A DNA stretch of 64,000 nt from SZUA-430 sp964547645 (lineage in GTDB: Bacteria; Pseudomonadota; Alphaproteobacteria; Micropepsales; Micropepsaceae): assembly GCA_964547645.1 (NCBI GenBank), contig CAZJOM010000010.1, positions 1 through 64,000 on the forward strand, written 5' to 3'. Below the pieces are notes generated by a model that worked only from the letters and a program-made list of their open reading frames with translations, had not been told where the DNA came from and did not search any database. This document shows positions 31,450 through 40,365 of this stretch, one piece after another (within the stretch, counting starts at the first letter, position 1; every line of letters begins with the position of its first letter). A program made the translations under genes and the position numbers.

Positions 31450-33774
31450 GTGCTTGACGTGTTGGAGCGGATCCTGTTCGGCGGACGCGCGCTTGTACTC
31501 GCGCTCCTTGTCGCGCTGACTGCATGGTCGGTGTGGCTTGCGCTGCAGACTAAGTTCGACACCGACCTCGAACGCCAATTACCTCGCGATCACCCGTATG
31601 CGCAGACGGCGCTCGACTACAAGGAGAAGATCGCCGGTCTCAACAGCGTGCAGATCGTTGTTGAGACGGCGAAGGGCGACGTGTGGACGCCCGCCTTCTT
31701 AAAGACGCTGAGCGACGTCACCCAGGAGGTGACCTATATGCCCGGCGTCTCGCGGGAGTCGGTGACGTCGCTGTGGACGCCGAACACGTTCGTCTATCAG
31801 GCGACGGAGAATGCCGTGGAAGGCCGCCAGTTAATCCCGGCGACAGTGACGCCTGACGCGGTGACGCTCGACGACGCGAGGCGCATCCGCGCGGATGCGT
31901 TCAAGGGCGGCTATCTGGGTAAGCTGTTCGGCCTCAATGGCAAGGCTGCGATGATCCATGCTTCGATCCTGCCGATGATGCCGGACGGGAAGCCGCCGGA
32001 TCTGATCGCGGTCGCAAACGAATTCGAGAGCAAAATCCGCAGAAAGTTCGAAACGGACGGCATCACGATCCGGATCATCGGCTTCACGAAGTTCGTCGGC
32101 GATATTGCGAATGAGGCATACAACGTCCTGACCTTCTTCGCGATCGCGTTCGTGCTGAGTGGCGTCGCGCTCTGGTATTATTCCCGCTCGCTCGCGTTGA
32201 CGCTCATCACCGTGTTCTGCTCGATAGCGTCGATCGCGTGGCTGCTAGCGATCGTCAAGTTGGCCGGGCTGCGTCTGCACCCGCTCGGTCTGGTCATCCC
32301 GTTCTTGATCTATGTCATCGGCGTCAGTCACGGCGTGCAGCAGATCAATCGCTTCCTTGCCTCCGTGGTCAAGCGCGGCCACACACCTTTAGAAGCGGCG
32401 CGCCGTACGTTTCGGCGATTGCTGGTTCCGGGCATCTTTTCGATCGTGACGGTGTTCGCGAGCTTTGCCGCGATTCTATTACTGCCGATTCCGTTCGTGA
32501 CGGATCTTGCCATCGTCGCGCTGATCGGCGTGGCGCTCAAATTCGTGTCGAACTTGGTTATGCTGCCTGTTGCCATCAGCTATGTCGGTTTCGGTCCGGC
32601 GGCGCTGGAGCGCCAGCGTAGCCTCTTGGCCGCGCGCCAGCGCTTTATGGCGGCGTTTTCGCGCGATGCCAGGCCGTTGCCAGCGCTGATCGTTCTGGTT
32701 CTGAGTGCGGGGTTGAGCGCGGCCGCGATCTGGAATGCGGCCGACGTTGGGGTAGGGCATCGCAAACCTGGCGCACAGGAGCTCTGGCAGAGCGCGCGCT
32801 ACAATGTCGATTCTGCTGCGATCGCGCGAAATTTCGACCTCGATCTCGATAGTTTCGTCGTCGTGACGGTCGCGCCGGTGGATGCGTGTGTCGACTACAA
32901 GGTGATGGCGCTCATCGAGCGCTTCGGGGTCGCCATGCGGGCGGTCGAAGGCGTGAAGTCGGTCATGTCGTTGCCTGAAGCTTCGCGTTTCGTCTATTCG
33001 ATCGTGCAGGAGGGGAACCTCAAGTGGCGGGTGCTGCCAAACGCGCCCGACGTGCTAGCCGTTGCGACCGGAGCAATCTCGGACACCACGGGCCTGCGCA
33101 ACGCCGACTGCTCGCTGCTGCCGATCGCGGTGTACCTTACCGACCATCGCGACGAGACGTTGCGCCGCGTTGCCGCTGCAGCCGAAGACTTCATCGCCAA
33201 GAACAAGGCCCCGAACGTCACGTTTCGTCTGGCGACCGGAAATGGCGGTGTGCTCGCCGCAATCAACGACGCCGTGCGCGAGGCGCGCATTACAGCACCG
33301 CTGCTCGTTTTTGGCGTCATAGCTGTCCTGGTCTTTGCCGCCTATCGCGACTGGCGGGCGGTCCCCTGTTGTCTCGCGCCGCTGGGGCTGGCGAATGCAC
33401 TCGGCCTGTGGCTGCTCTCTTTGCTCGACATCGGACTTACGGTGACCACGCTGCCCGTCTTCGTGCTGGCCGCAGGCATCGGCGTCGCCTTCGGCCTCTA
33501 TCTCTACGAGCGGATCGAAGCTCATTTGCAGGAGGGTGCGCCGATGGACGAGGCATTCGCGCTGTCGATGCGGGAGGAGGGGGCGGCCATCGTTTATACG
33601 GCGCTGACGCTCGCGCTCGGCGTCGGTTGCTGGGCGTTCTCGGGGCTGAAGTTCCAGGCCGATATGGGCTGGTTGCTTGCTTTCCTCGTGCTTGTGAATG
33701 CACTGGCCGCTATCACGGTCCTCCCGGCTATGGCGGTGATTTTGGACCGGATGCTGCCTCGACGGCGCGGCTAA
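31450..33774 (+). CDS. MMPL/RND superfamily exporter
   Basis: A 774-residue inner-membrane protein of the two-fold RND type. Helix 1 (LVLALLVALTAWSVWLAL) is followed by a periplasmic domain, a six-helix block (with PFLIYVIGVSHGVQQINR and FRRLLVPGIFSIVTVFASFAAILL), a second periplasmic domain, and another block (LPVFVLAAGIGVAFGLYLYERIEAH). GGGGGA precedes the GTG at 31450, and the frame upstream of it lacks coding character. MMPL proteins move lipids or other hydrophobic molecules using the proton gradient. No membrane-fusion protein gene is next to it, as usual for MMPL exporters. Confidence 0.85.
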   Translation: MLDVLERILFGGRALVLALLVALTAWSVWLALQTKFDTDLERQLPRDHPYAQTALDYKEKIAGLNSVQIVVETAKGDVWTPAFLKTLSDVTQEVTYMPGVSRESVTSLWTPNTFVYQATENAVEGRQLIPATVTPDAVTLDDARRIRADAFKGGYLGKLFGLNGKAAMIHASILPMMPDGKPPDLIAVANEFESKIRRKFETDGITIRIIGFTKFVGDIANEAYNVLTFFAIAFVLSGVALWYYSRSLALTLITVFCSIASIAWLLAIVKLAGLRLHPLGLVIPFLIYVIGVSHGVQQINRFLASVVKRGHTPLEAARRTFRRLLVPGIFSIVTVFASFAAILLLPIPFVTDLAIVALIGVALKFVSNLVMLPVAISYVGFGPAALERQRSLLAARQRFMAAFSRDARPLPALIVLVLSAGLSAAAIWNAADVGVGHRKPGAQELWQSARYNVDSAAIARNFDLDLDSFVVVTVAPVDACVDYKVMALIERFGVAMRAVEGVKSVMSLPEASRFVYSIVQEGNLKWRVLPNAPDVLAVATGAISDTTGLRNADCSLLPIAVYLTDHRDETLRRVAAAAEDFIAKNKAPNVTFRLATGNGGVLAAINDAVREARITAPLLVFGVIAVLVFAAYRDWRAVPCCLAPLGLANALGLWLLSLLDIGLTVTTLPVFVLAAGIGVAFGLYLYERIEAHLQEGAPMDEAFALSMREEGAAIVYTALTLALGVGCWAFSGLKFQADMGWLLAFLVLVNALAAITVLPAMAVILDRMLPRRRG

Positions 33775-33775
33775 A

Positions 33776-33973
33776 TCAGTGCCAAAGATCCAGGCGATGC
33801 GCACATGTAAGGGAGTCCTCTGCACCGGGCTTGGGGGCGCGATAGACGACCTCTTCGCAGGCGGCGAATGCGCGTGCCGGTGCTGGAACAACAGCAGAGC
33901 GATTTTGTGTTGCGCATGCGGTTAGCGCGCAGGCAGCTGCGACGACGATCGCGACGGTGGAAAGTAGATGCAC
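33776..33973 (-). CDS. small predicted lipoprotein (65 aa)
   Basis: A short gene from a GTG at 33973 with GGGGA about 10 bases upstream. The product has a signal peptide with lipobox (VAAACALTAC, lipidated C20), then RSAVVPAPARAFAACEEVVYR and a short tail with two more cysteines that could pair. The coding frame continues open upstream, but that part is a shadow of other DNA. It is convergent with the MMPL gene, one base after its stop, and divergent from the outer-membrane protein gene at 34179. Function unknown. Confidence 0.58.
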   Translation of the reverse strand: MHLLSTVAIVVAAACALTACATQNRSAVVPAPARAFAACEEVVYRAPKPGAEDSLTCAHRLDLWH

Positions 33974-34178
33974 CCGGTGGTGTCCCCGAAATGGTATGCC
34001 AGCGTCCACTCTTGGCAAGGCAGTGTCCACCAATGTGGCCGTGCTTGTGGTTTCCCTTAGCGGTTGTGAGCTTTTAACCGTATCAGGCCTGCGAATTCGT
34101 TGCTGGGTGTGGCCGCGATGCTCTGCGCAGCTTGTAGTTGTGGGTGTTACGACAAGCGTGGGGACTGAGGGACTTTCG

Positions 34179-35000
34179 ATGTGGGGGCGTTGGTGGCTCG
34201 CGGCTTTAGCCGGGGTCGCCTTTCTATGCGGCTTGGCGCGCGCGGACGATGTTGCGAGCGTGGCGCCGAAGGCGGCGGATGGTGCGCTGTTCGAGGCGTC
34301 GTCGCGTTTGCGGTTCGGCTGGACCGAGATCGCGCTTCGCAGCGATAAGCCGAAGGCTTGGGACGAAACGATAAGCCCCGAGGTGCGCGCCTCGCTGCGT
34401 GTGCTTGCGGGATTGTTCGAAGCGAAGGTCGAGATCGGCGCGATGGCCGATAGTTTCGATACATTCGACAGCAGCGACACGAATTCGTTCCGCGCGGATG
34501 TGCAGGCGGGGATCAATTCAGGGACGTGGTCGTACCTGGTGGAGTGGAAACTGCGTGAGGTGTTTCAGCCGGGTTATGACGACTTTCTCGCAGATCTCGA
34601 AACCTACGATCTGAAGCTCAAGAAGCGCTTTTCGGCATCGTTGTTCAAGGATCTGCCAGCAGGGTTGTTTCAGGTATCGGCGAGCGCAGGCTACGTTGCG
34701 GCGATCCCGCATTTCTTTGCACGCAATTTCGCCGATATCGAAGTCGAAATGGTGCAACGGTTCGCCGACGGCTTTACGTTTACCGTCGCGCCGAAGGTAG
34801 AGGTCAGCGACTTTGTCGACTTTCCCGGCGACCGGAAGGATGCCGTCGTGAGTTTGCGCTTGATTCCGGCCTACAATTTCGGCGGCGGCGTTTCGGTGAG
34901 CGTGGAGGGGCAGGCGACCTTCGCATTCTCGACGCTGGCGACAAAGACCGGCGAAACGTGGTCGATGACGCCGATTCTTAGGCTGCAAAAGGCGTTCTAG
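34179..35000 (+). CDS. secreted, probably outer-membrane protein of unknown function
   Basis: A 273-residue protein; GAGGGA precedes the ATG at 34179. A signal peptide (MWGRWWLAALAGVAFLCGLARA) is followed by amphipathic beta strands of alternating polarity (SSRLRFGWTEIALRS, WSYLVEWKLREVF, FTFTVAPKVEVSDFV, GGVSVSVEGQATFAF) and ends in aromatic Phe (LRLQKAF), as outer-membrane barrels do. I do not recognise the family. A frame 222 bases longer exists but would bury the signal peptide. It overlaps purU by CTAG. Confidence 0.62.
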   Translation: MWGRWWLAALAGVAFLCGLARADDVASVAPKAADGALFEASSRLRFGWTEIALRSDKPKAWDETISPEVRASLRVLAGLFEAKVEIGAMADSFDTFDSSDTNSFRADVQAGINSGTWSYLVEWKLREVFQPGYDDFLADLETYDLKLKKRFSASLFKDLPAGLFQVSASAGYVAAIPHFFARNFADIEVEMVQRFADGFTFTVAPKVEVSDFVDFPGDRKDAVVSLRLIPAYNFGGGVSVSVEGQATFAFSTLATKTGETWSMTPILRLQKAF

Positions 35001-35851
35001 CGCAAGACGACCGTTTTGCGGCCGTTCACGAAGACGCGGCGTTCGATATGGGCTTTGAGCGCGCGGGCCAGCGTCAAGGCCTCGAGGTCTTGGCCGAGAT
35101 GCACCATATCGGCGACGGTGGCGGCGTGATCGACGCGTTCGACCATCTGCTCGATGATCGGGCCTTCGTCCAAGTCCTCGGTGACATAGTGCGCGGTTGC
35201 GCCGATCAGTTTGACGCCACGAGTGTGAGCTTGTTGATAGGGATTTGCGCCTTTGAAGCCCGGCAGGAACGAGTGATGGATGTTGATGCAGCGTCCGGCG
35301 AGGCGGCCGCAGGCGTCGGGGGACAGGACCTGCATATAGCGCGCGAGGATGATGAGCTCGGCGTGTTCGCGTTCCATGGTCGAGAACATGACGGCTTCGG
35401 CTTGAGGTTTGCGTGCCGCGTCGACCGGTTGGTGGATGAAGGGGATACCCTCTCGTTCGACTAGCGCTTTGGCCGAGGTGTGATTTGAGATCACCGCCGC
35501 TATGTCCATAGCAAGGGCGCCGGTACGCACGCGGTAGATCAGGTCGGCGAGGCAGTGATCGAATTTCGAAACCATGACGATGGCGCGCAAGCGCTCAGTT
35601 GTCGGTCTGGCGTCCCATGCGCACTCGAAGTGTTCCGCAACCGGGGCGAAGCCGGCGGCGAAGTCCCGGGCGTTCCAAGTGCCGGCGGCGGGGTGGAACA
35701 CCGTACGCATGAAGAAGCGGCCGGTTTCCGGGTCGCCGAACTGATGCGTCTCGTCAATGAAGAAATTACGCGATGCCAGGTACGTCGTCACGCCGGCGAC
35801 GAGGCCCGTCCGATCGGGGCAGGAGATCGTGAGGACGACGGGGGGTGTCAT
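34997..35851 (-). CDS. purU: formyltetrahydrofolate deformylase
   Basis: Hydrolyses 10-formyltetrahydrofolate to formate and tetrahydrofolate, balancing one-carbon pools. The 284-residue protein has an N-terminal ACT domain (residues 5-80, starting LTISCPDRTGLVAGVTTYL) and a C-terminal formyl transferase-fold domain. N190, H192 and D228 (CINIHHSFLPGF and TEDLDEGPII) are the catalytic triad. It follows the chorismate mutase gene with no gap (35852/35851), so they are co-transcribed, although the metabolic link is not obvious. In some bacteria purU helps detoxify formaldehyde or demethylate compounds. Confidence 0.94.
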   Translation of the reverse strand: MTPPVVLTISCPDRTGLVAGVTTYLASRNFFIDETHQFGDPETGRFFMRTVFHPAAGTWNARDFAAGFAPVAEHFECAWDARPTTERLRAIVMVSKFDHCLADLIYRVRTGALAMDIAAVISNHTSAKALVEREGIPFIHQPVDAARKPQAEAVMFSTMEREHAELIILARYMQVLSPDACGRLAGRCINIHHSFLPGFKGANPYQQAHTRGVKLIGATAHYVTEDLDEGPIIEQMVERVDHAATVADMVHLGQDLEALTLARALKAHIERRVFVNGRKTVVLR

Positions 35852-36148
35852 CTACTTCTTCGTGCCTTCGCGATGGGCGTTGTGGTGGCGGATGACCTCC
35901 GTCACGATGAAGTTCAGAAACTTCTCCGCGAATTCCGGGTCGAGCTTCGCGCTCTCGGCAAGCTTGCGCAGGCGGGCAATTTGCTGCGCCTCGCGTGCAG
36001 GGTCTGCCGGTGGGAGACCCGTTGCAGCCTTTAGCGCACCAACTTGCTGCGTGCATTTGAAGCGTTCGGCGAGCATGTGAATGACCGCGGCGTCGATGTT
36101 GTCGATCGAGTCGCGCAAGCGTTGAAGTTCGCCGGTGGTGTCGGTCAT
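35852..36148 (-). CDS. chorismate mutase, AroQ type
   Basis: A 98-residue all-helical protein of the AroQ class, converting chorismate to prephenate for phenylalanine and tyrosine synthesis. It begins TGELQRLRDSIDNIDAAVIHMLAERFKCTQQVGALKA, a typical first helix with R and K active-site residues, and continues AREAQQIARLRKLAESAKLDPEFAEKFLNFIVTEVIRHH. No prephenate dehydratase is fused, so it is the free-standing mutase form. There is no signal peptide, so it is cytosolic. Directly followed by purU. Confidence 0.9.
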   Translation of the reverse strand: MTDTTGELQRLRDSIDNIDAAVIHMLAERFKCTQQVGALKAATGLPPADPAREAQQIARLRKLAESAKLDPEFAEKFLNFIVTEVIRHHNAHREGTKK

Positions 36149-36221
36149 GGTCGTCTATCCGAAGAGGATTGCGTGGTGCCGGCACTCAAGCATAGGTGGC
36201 TTGCCCTGTCATTCCCTAGGT

Positions 36222-37652
36222 TCACGCGGCGTGCGTGAGCGCAGCCTTGTCGAGCATGCGTTCCGGCGGCAGCTCGATCGTGACCGTCGTGCCTTTGCCC
36301 AGAGTGCTTTCGAGTTTGAGCGTGCCGCCGTGAAGCTCGGTCAACCCCTTGACGATCGGAAGGCCCAGGCCGGTTCCAGTTTCCTCGGTCGTAGCGATGT
36401 CGTGGCGCGCTTGGCCGAACGACTCGAGCACCTTCGACAAATCCTCGGGCCGAATTCCTACGCCTGTGTCGGTTACGGCGAGTGTCAGCCCCCCGGCTGA
36501 GTTGGGACGGATGCGCGTGGTTACGATGCCAGTTTTTGGCGTAAACTTGACCGCGTTTGAGAGAAGATTGGCGATCATCTGGCGCAAAGCGCGTTCGTCG
36601 CCGCGCACCATGACGCTTTGTGGTGCGTCGAGTGCGATCGTCAACGTCTTGCGTGCCGCCTGCGGTTCGACAAAGTGCAGCACGTCTCTAGCAATCGCGA
36701 TCAGGTCGAGATCCGCTTCGTCAAGTTCGCGTTTTCCGGCTTCGATCTTCGACAAGTCAAGAATGTCGTTGATGAGCCCCAGAAGGTGCTTGCCGCTGAA
36801 ATGGATGTGTGACGCGTAGTCGATGTAACGGTCCATCGCGTTGGCGCCGAAGACTTTGTCTTTGATAATTTCCGAGAAGCCGAGCACGGCGTTCAGGGGC
36901 GTGCGCAGTTCGTGGCTCATGTTGGCGAGGAATTCGGACTTTGCGCTGTTGGCGGCCTCCGCGCGGCGCTGAGCGGCGGAGGTTTCGACAAGGGAGGTCT
37001 GCAGGCGATCGATCAGCTCGCGCTTGTCCATTCGCAGGCGCAGCATCTCGTCGGAGAGCAGCCAAACCGAGCGCGCATATGTCGCGACTAAACCGAAATA
37101 GCAGAGTTGCAGGAAGGCGATGCCGATGTTCGACGGGTAGGCTTCGCGGACCAGTCCCGTGTACAAATACAGCACTGCGTAGGGCAGAAGGTTTGCCGTC
37201 AGGACCGGGATGCTGGGTGCCGATTGCGCGCCGGCGCAGGCGACGCAGCATGATAGGATTGTGTAAAGCAGGACGTTGTTCATGCGGTCGCCCTGGACCC
37301 AAAACAAGACGATGATCGAACCGATCGCGATCGAGGTGACGGTAAGCGTGGTGACAATGGCGGTCGTCCAGCGGTCGAGGCTGTGGCCGCGGTCCCTGTC
37401 CCGGAGGAAACCGCGCAGCACTATAACCGTTACAAGCCAGGAGGCAGCCGTCGCTGCACCCCACATTGTCAAGTCCGTCGCGTCGTGCCACTGCGCGAAG
37501 AGAATGCCGATTCCAACGATGACGAACGGCAGCGGCAGCAAGTTTGCCAGTAAGTAGCGGCCAGCGACTTCAAGTCTGCGCAGGCGTAGTTCGACCTCCG
37601 GCGCAAGCATAGTTGCTTCGCCGTGCTCGACGCCGTGCGGGATCGGCTGCAT
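36222..37652 (-). CDS. membrane histidine kinase
   Basis: A 476-residue sensor kinase. GAGG lies before the ATG at 37652. The first 200 residues hold about six membrane helices (LLPLPFVIVGIGILFA, LTMWGAATAASWLVTVIVL, LTVTSIAIGSIIVLFWV, with two or three more), without a recognisable sensory domain. A coiled coil (residues 205-235) leads to the HisKA domain with phosphoacceptor H247 (FLANMSHELRTPLNAV) and a HATPase with NLLSNAVKF, DTGVGI and GTGLGLPIVKG. No response regulator gene is adjacent, so it is an orphan. The stimulus is unknown; the membrane bundle may itself be the sensor. Confidence 0.87.
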   Translation of the reverse strand: MQPIPHGVEHGEATMLAPEVELRLRRLEVAGRYLLANLLPLPFVIVGIGILFAQWHDATDLTMWGAATAASWLVTVIVLRGFLRDRDRGHSLDRWTTAIVTTLTVTSIAIGSIIVLFWVQGDRMNNVLLYTILSCCVACAGAQSAPSIPVLTANLLPYAVLYLYTGLVREAYPSNIGIAFLQLCYFGLVATYARSVWLLSDEMLRLRMDKRELIDRLQTSLVETSAAQRRAEAANSAKSEFLANMSHELRTPLNAVLGFSEIIKDKVFGANAMDRYIDYASHIHFSGKHLLGLINDILDLSKIEAGKRELDEADLDLIAIARDVLHFVEPQAARKTLTIALDAPQSVMVRGDERALRQMIANLLSNAVKFTPKTGIVTTRIRPNSAGGLTLAVTDTGVGIRPEDLSKVLESFGQARHDIATTEETGTGLGLPIVKGLTELHGGTLKLESTLGKGTTVTIELPPERMLDKAALTHAA

Positions 37653-37766
37653 CGAGACCTCAAAGTGGACCTGGGGCCAAGTCTATGCGACAGGCGTTAA
37701 GGCTGGACTTAAGGCGCGGTCGACTAAATTCGGGGACGGGATAATTAATGGAAGATTGACGGCAAC

Positions 37767-38351
37767 TCAGCGGGCGAGCTGGAAAGCCAAATGCGTCTTC
37801 ACCGCCGGCCACTCGCTCTGAATGATAGAGTAAACGCAAGTGTCGCGCAGTGAGCCGTCGGCGTAGCGTTGATGGTTCCTTAAAATGCCGTCGAGCTTGG
37901 CGCCCAGGCGTTCGATCGCCCGCCGGCTTTGGCGGTTGAAGAAAGCAGTGCGGTACTCGACGGCGATGCAGTTCAGCGTTTCGAACGCATGCGTCATCAG
38001 CATCAACTTGCATTCGGTGTTGAGCGGCGTGCGCTGCACCCGCTTCGCATACCAGGTGGCGCCGATCTCGACGCGTTTGTAGGCGGCGTCGATGTTCATG
38101 TAGGTGGTCATGCCGGCGGCCTTACCGCTGCTATCGATGACGGCAAAGGGCAGCATGGAACCGGCCGCTTGCAGGCGGAGGCGGCGGTCAATTTCCCGTT
38201 CCATGGCTTCAGGCGCCGGAACGCTGGTGTACCATAGTTTCCAGAGTTCACCGTCCTTCACGGCTTCGATCAGTTCGTCCTTGCGCGCGCGGCTCAGCGG
38301 TTCCAACGTTGCGTGGTGGCCACGCAGGGTGATCGGTTCAGGCCAGGGCAT
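37767..38351 (-). CDS. GNAT N-acetyltransferase, RimJ/RimL type
   Basis: A 194-residue acetyltransferase of the Acetyltransf_3 class. It starts PWPEPITLRGHHATLEPLSRA, the typical opening of this group. The core is PFAVIDSSGKAAGMTTYMNID, VEIGATWYAKRVQRTPLNTECKLMLM and YRTAFFNRQSRRAIERLGAKLDGILR. The N-acetyl acceptor, a ribosomal protein, peptide or small amine, is not predictable. The usual acetyl-CoA loop (Q/R-x-x-G-x-G/A) is degenerate here as VQRTPLNTE, which is common in this class. No signal peptide. Confidence 0.85.
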   Translation of the reverse strand: MPWPEPITLRGHHATLEPLSRARKDELIEAVKDGELWKLWYTSVPAPEAMEREIDRRLRLQAAGSMLPFAVIDSSGKAAGMTTYMNIDAAYKRVEIGATWYAKRVQRTPLNTECKLMLMTHAFETLNCIAVEYRTAFFNRQSRRAIERLGAKLDGILRNHQRYADGSLRDTCVYSIIQSEWPAVKTHLAFQLAR

Positions 38352-38446
38352 TCGAGCGTTCCGTGGTTGAGGTGTTAGATTAGAAATTGGCTGATGTGTT
38401 GTCCAACAGCGGACGTCGTATGGTTGCTATGCAGTGGAGGCATAAC

Positions 38447-39508
38447 ATGATGCGTTTTTTCGTTCTTCTTGCGGCGCTTGTTGCGACCGGTATCGCGAGC
38501 GCAGAGCCGGCGACGCTGAAGCCGGTCGAGGGCGACTATGTGGCGCGCGACTTTGCCTTCGGGTCGGGCGAGAAGCTTGGCGAGCTGCGGCTGCACTATA
38601 CGACGTTGGGTACGTTGCAGCGGGATGCGGCCGGTCGCGTCACCAATGCCATCATGATCCTTCATGGTACGGGTGGTGACGGGAAGCAGTTCTTCAGACC
38701 ACAGTTTGCAGATGTTTTGTTTACGCCGGGCGGGCTGCTGGATCCGGCGAAGTATTTCATCATTTTGCCTGATGGGATTGGCCATGGGAAATCCTCCAAG
38801 CCGAGCGATGGGATGCGGGCGTCGTTTCCGAAGTACGATTATGACGACATGGTTCGGGCGCAACATCTGTTACTGACCCAGGGTCTAAAGGTCGATCGGC
38901 TGCGGCTGATCATGGGAACTTCGATGGGTTGCATGCATGCGTTTGTTTGGGGCGAGACCTACCCCGACTTCATGGAGTCGATGATGCCGCTCGCTTGTTT
39001 GCCGGTGGAGATCGCGGGGCGGAATCGGATGTGGCGGAAGCTCGCGATGGATGCGATTACGACCGATCCGGATTGGCGAGGCGGTGCGTACACGAAGCAG
39101 CCGGTGCGCGGATTGCGAACGGCCGCGAGCCTCTTGTTGGTCGCAGGCAGCGCACCGATCTTTTGGCAGCAATCCTATCCGACGCGCGAGGCGGCGGATC
39201 AGTATGCCGTCGATACGCTCGCCAAGAACGTGGCGAGTTTGGATGCGAACGACTTGCTCTTCCAGCTAGCATCGTCGCGAAACTATGATCCGTCACCGCG
39301 GTTGGAGGCGATTAGGGCACGGTTGACGTGGATCAACTCGGCTGACGATTTCATCAATCCGCCGGAGTTGGCGATCGCGGAACGCGAAGCAAAGCGATTG
39401 AGAGCTGGGACGTTTTTGCTTTTGCCGGCGAGCGAGAAAACGCGGGGGCACGGCTCGCATACTTGGGCGGTGCTCTGGCAGGAGCATTTAGCGACGTTGC
39501 TGAAATAG
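38447..39508 (+). CDS. secreted alpha/beta hydrolase of the homoserine O-acetyltransferase (MetX-like) fold
   Basis: A 353-residue protein; GGAGG precedes the ATG at 38447 by 6 bases. A signal peptide (MMRFFVLLAALVATGIASA) sends it to the periplasm, unlike the cytosolic biosynthetic MetX. The core has YTTLGTLQ, AIMILHGTGGDGKQF, YFIILPDGIGHGKSS, S159 in GTSMGCMHAF, D in NSADDFINP and H in GHGSHTWA. These give a complete Ser-Asp-His triad. The export signal makes acylation of homoserine unlikely; an exported esterase or thioesterase is more probable. Confidence 0.82.
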   Translation: MMRFFVLLAALVATGIASAEPATLKPVEGDYVARDFAFGSGEKLGELRLHYTTLGTLQRDAAGRVTNAIMILHGTGGDGKQFFRPQFADVLFTPGGLLDPAKYFIILPDGIGHGKSSKPSDGMRASFPKYDYDDMVRAQHLLLTQGLKVDRLRLIMGTSMGCMHAFVWGETYPDFMESMMPLACLPVEIAGRNRMWRKLAMDAITTDPDWRGGAYTKQPVRGLRTAASLLLVAGSAPIFWQQSYPTREAADQYAVDTLAKNVASLDANDLLFQLASSRNYDPSPRLEAIRARLTWINSADDFINPPELAIAEREAKRLRAGTFLLLPASEKTRGHGSHTWAVLWQEHLATLLK

Positions 39509-39549
39509 GAAATGCCGCCGCGGTGGATCCGGCCGCGGCGGCCCTAGTG

Positions 39550-40254
39550 CTACATGCCGAAAGTCAGGCTGACGACCGCGCTGTGGCTTTCGTCGTCCAC
39601 TTCGCTGTTCGTCGTATTCGTGACGTTTGGCGGAAGGACCGTGACCTCAGGACCTCTGAAATAGCGGTATCCAACGCCCAACATCATGCTTGGCGCGATA
39701 TTGAAGTTGACGCCGGCACCGAGTTGCCAAGCGAAACCACTGTCGCTTGTGCTCAACGCAGGCACGGTACCGCCCACGAAGTTGCCGTCCAAGTCGCTAT
39801 CCGCCCAGCCGATACCGCCACCGACGTATGGCTTTACGTCGCCAAGGTCGAAATCGTACCAGGCATTCGCCAATACAGAAAACGTCGAGTGCGTGTAGTC
39901 GAGTGCGCCGGCGTCGTTGCCTGTCGGATTGGCGGTTGTGGTGATGTCGCTCGCCCAGGTCCCATCAACCTTGTCTTCGCGATATCCCACTTCGACTTCG
40001 GCGCGCAGGCCTTGCAGGACATGGTCCAGGCTCAGGCCGATAGCGCCAGACACGATGAAGCCCGTGTCGGCGTTCGGATTGAACGAGAACGAGTCCGTCG
40101 AGGCGGTATTCACCACGGCAAAGCTGTCGTCGTTACTCCAGTTCGCGCCGCCCGAGAGGTTGATGTACCAACCGCTGCCTTTGGCTTCTGCCGGAGCAGC
40201 GGCGATCAACGCCGCGAGCGTCGTAGTTGCAAGCAATGCTAGTTTTGTTTTCAT
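39550..40254 (-). CDS. outer-membrane beta-barrel protein, OmpA/Omp25-like
   Basis: A 234-residue protein with GAGGAGAA before the ATG at 40254. Signal peptide MKTKLALLATTTLAALIAAAPAEA is followed by an eight-strand barrel pattern (GWYINLSGGANWS, TGFIVSGAIGLSLD, LRAEVEVGYREDKV, STFSVLANAWYDF, VKPYVGGGIGWADS, FAWQLGAGVNFNI, MMLGVGYRYF, HSAVVSLTFGM). The C-terminus ends in an aromatic and hydrophobic residue (FGM). It lacks the periplasmic OmpA peptidoglycan domain. Probable role in outer-membrane stability. Confidence 0.87.
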   Translation of the reverse strand: MKTKLALLATTTLAALIAAAPAEAKGSGWYINLSGGANWSNDDSFAVVNTASTDSFSFNPNADTGFIVSGAIGLSLDHVLQGLRAEVEVGYREDKVDGTWASDITTTANPTGNDAGALDYTHSTFSVLANAWYDFDLGDVKPYVGGGIGWADSDLDGNFVGGTVPALSTSDSGFAWQLGAGVNFNIAPSMMLGVGYRYFRGPEVTVLPPNVTNTTNSEVDDESHSAVVSLTFGM

Positions 40255-40365
40255 GGGGTTCTCCTCAATGGCGCCTCCTGCCCCCCCACCGTGAAGAGCC
40301 TGAATGCGCAATTAACCCTTCGCAGATCATGCTTGCGAATCGGTTAAGTGGCAGAACCGCGTTGG

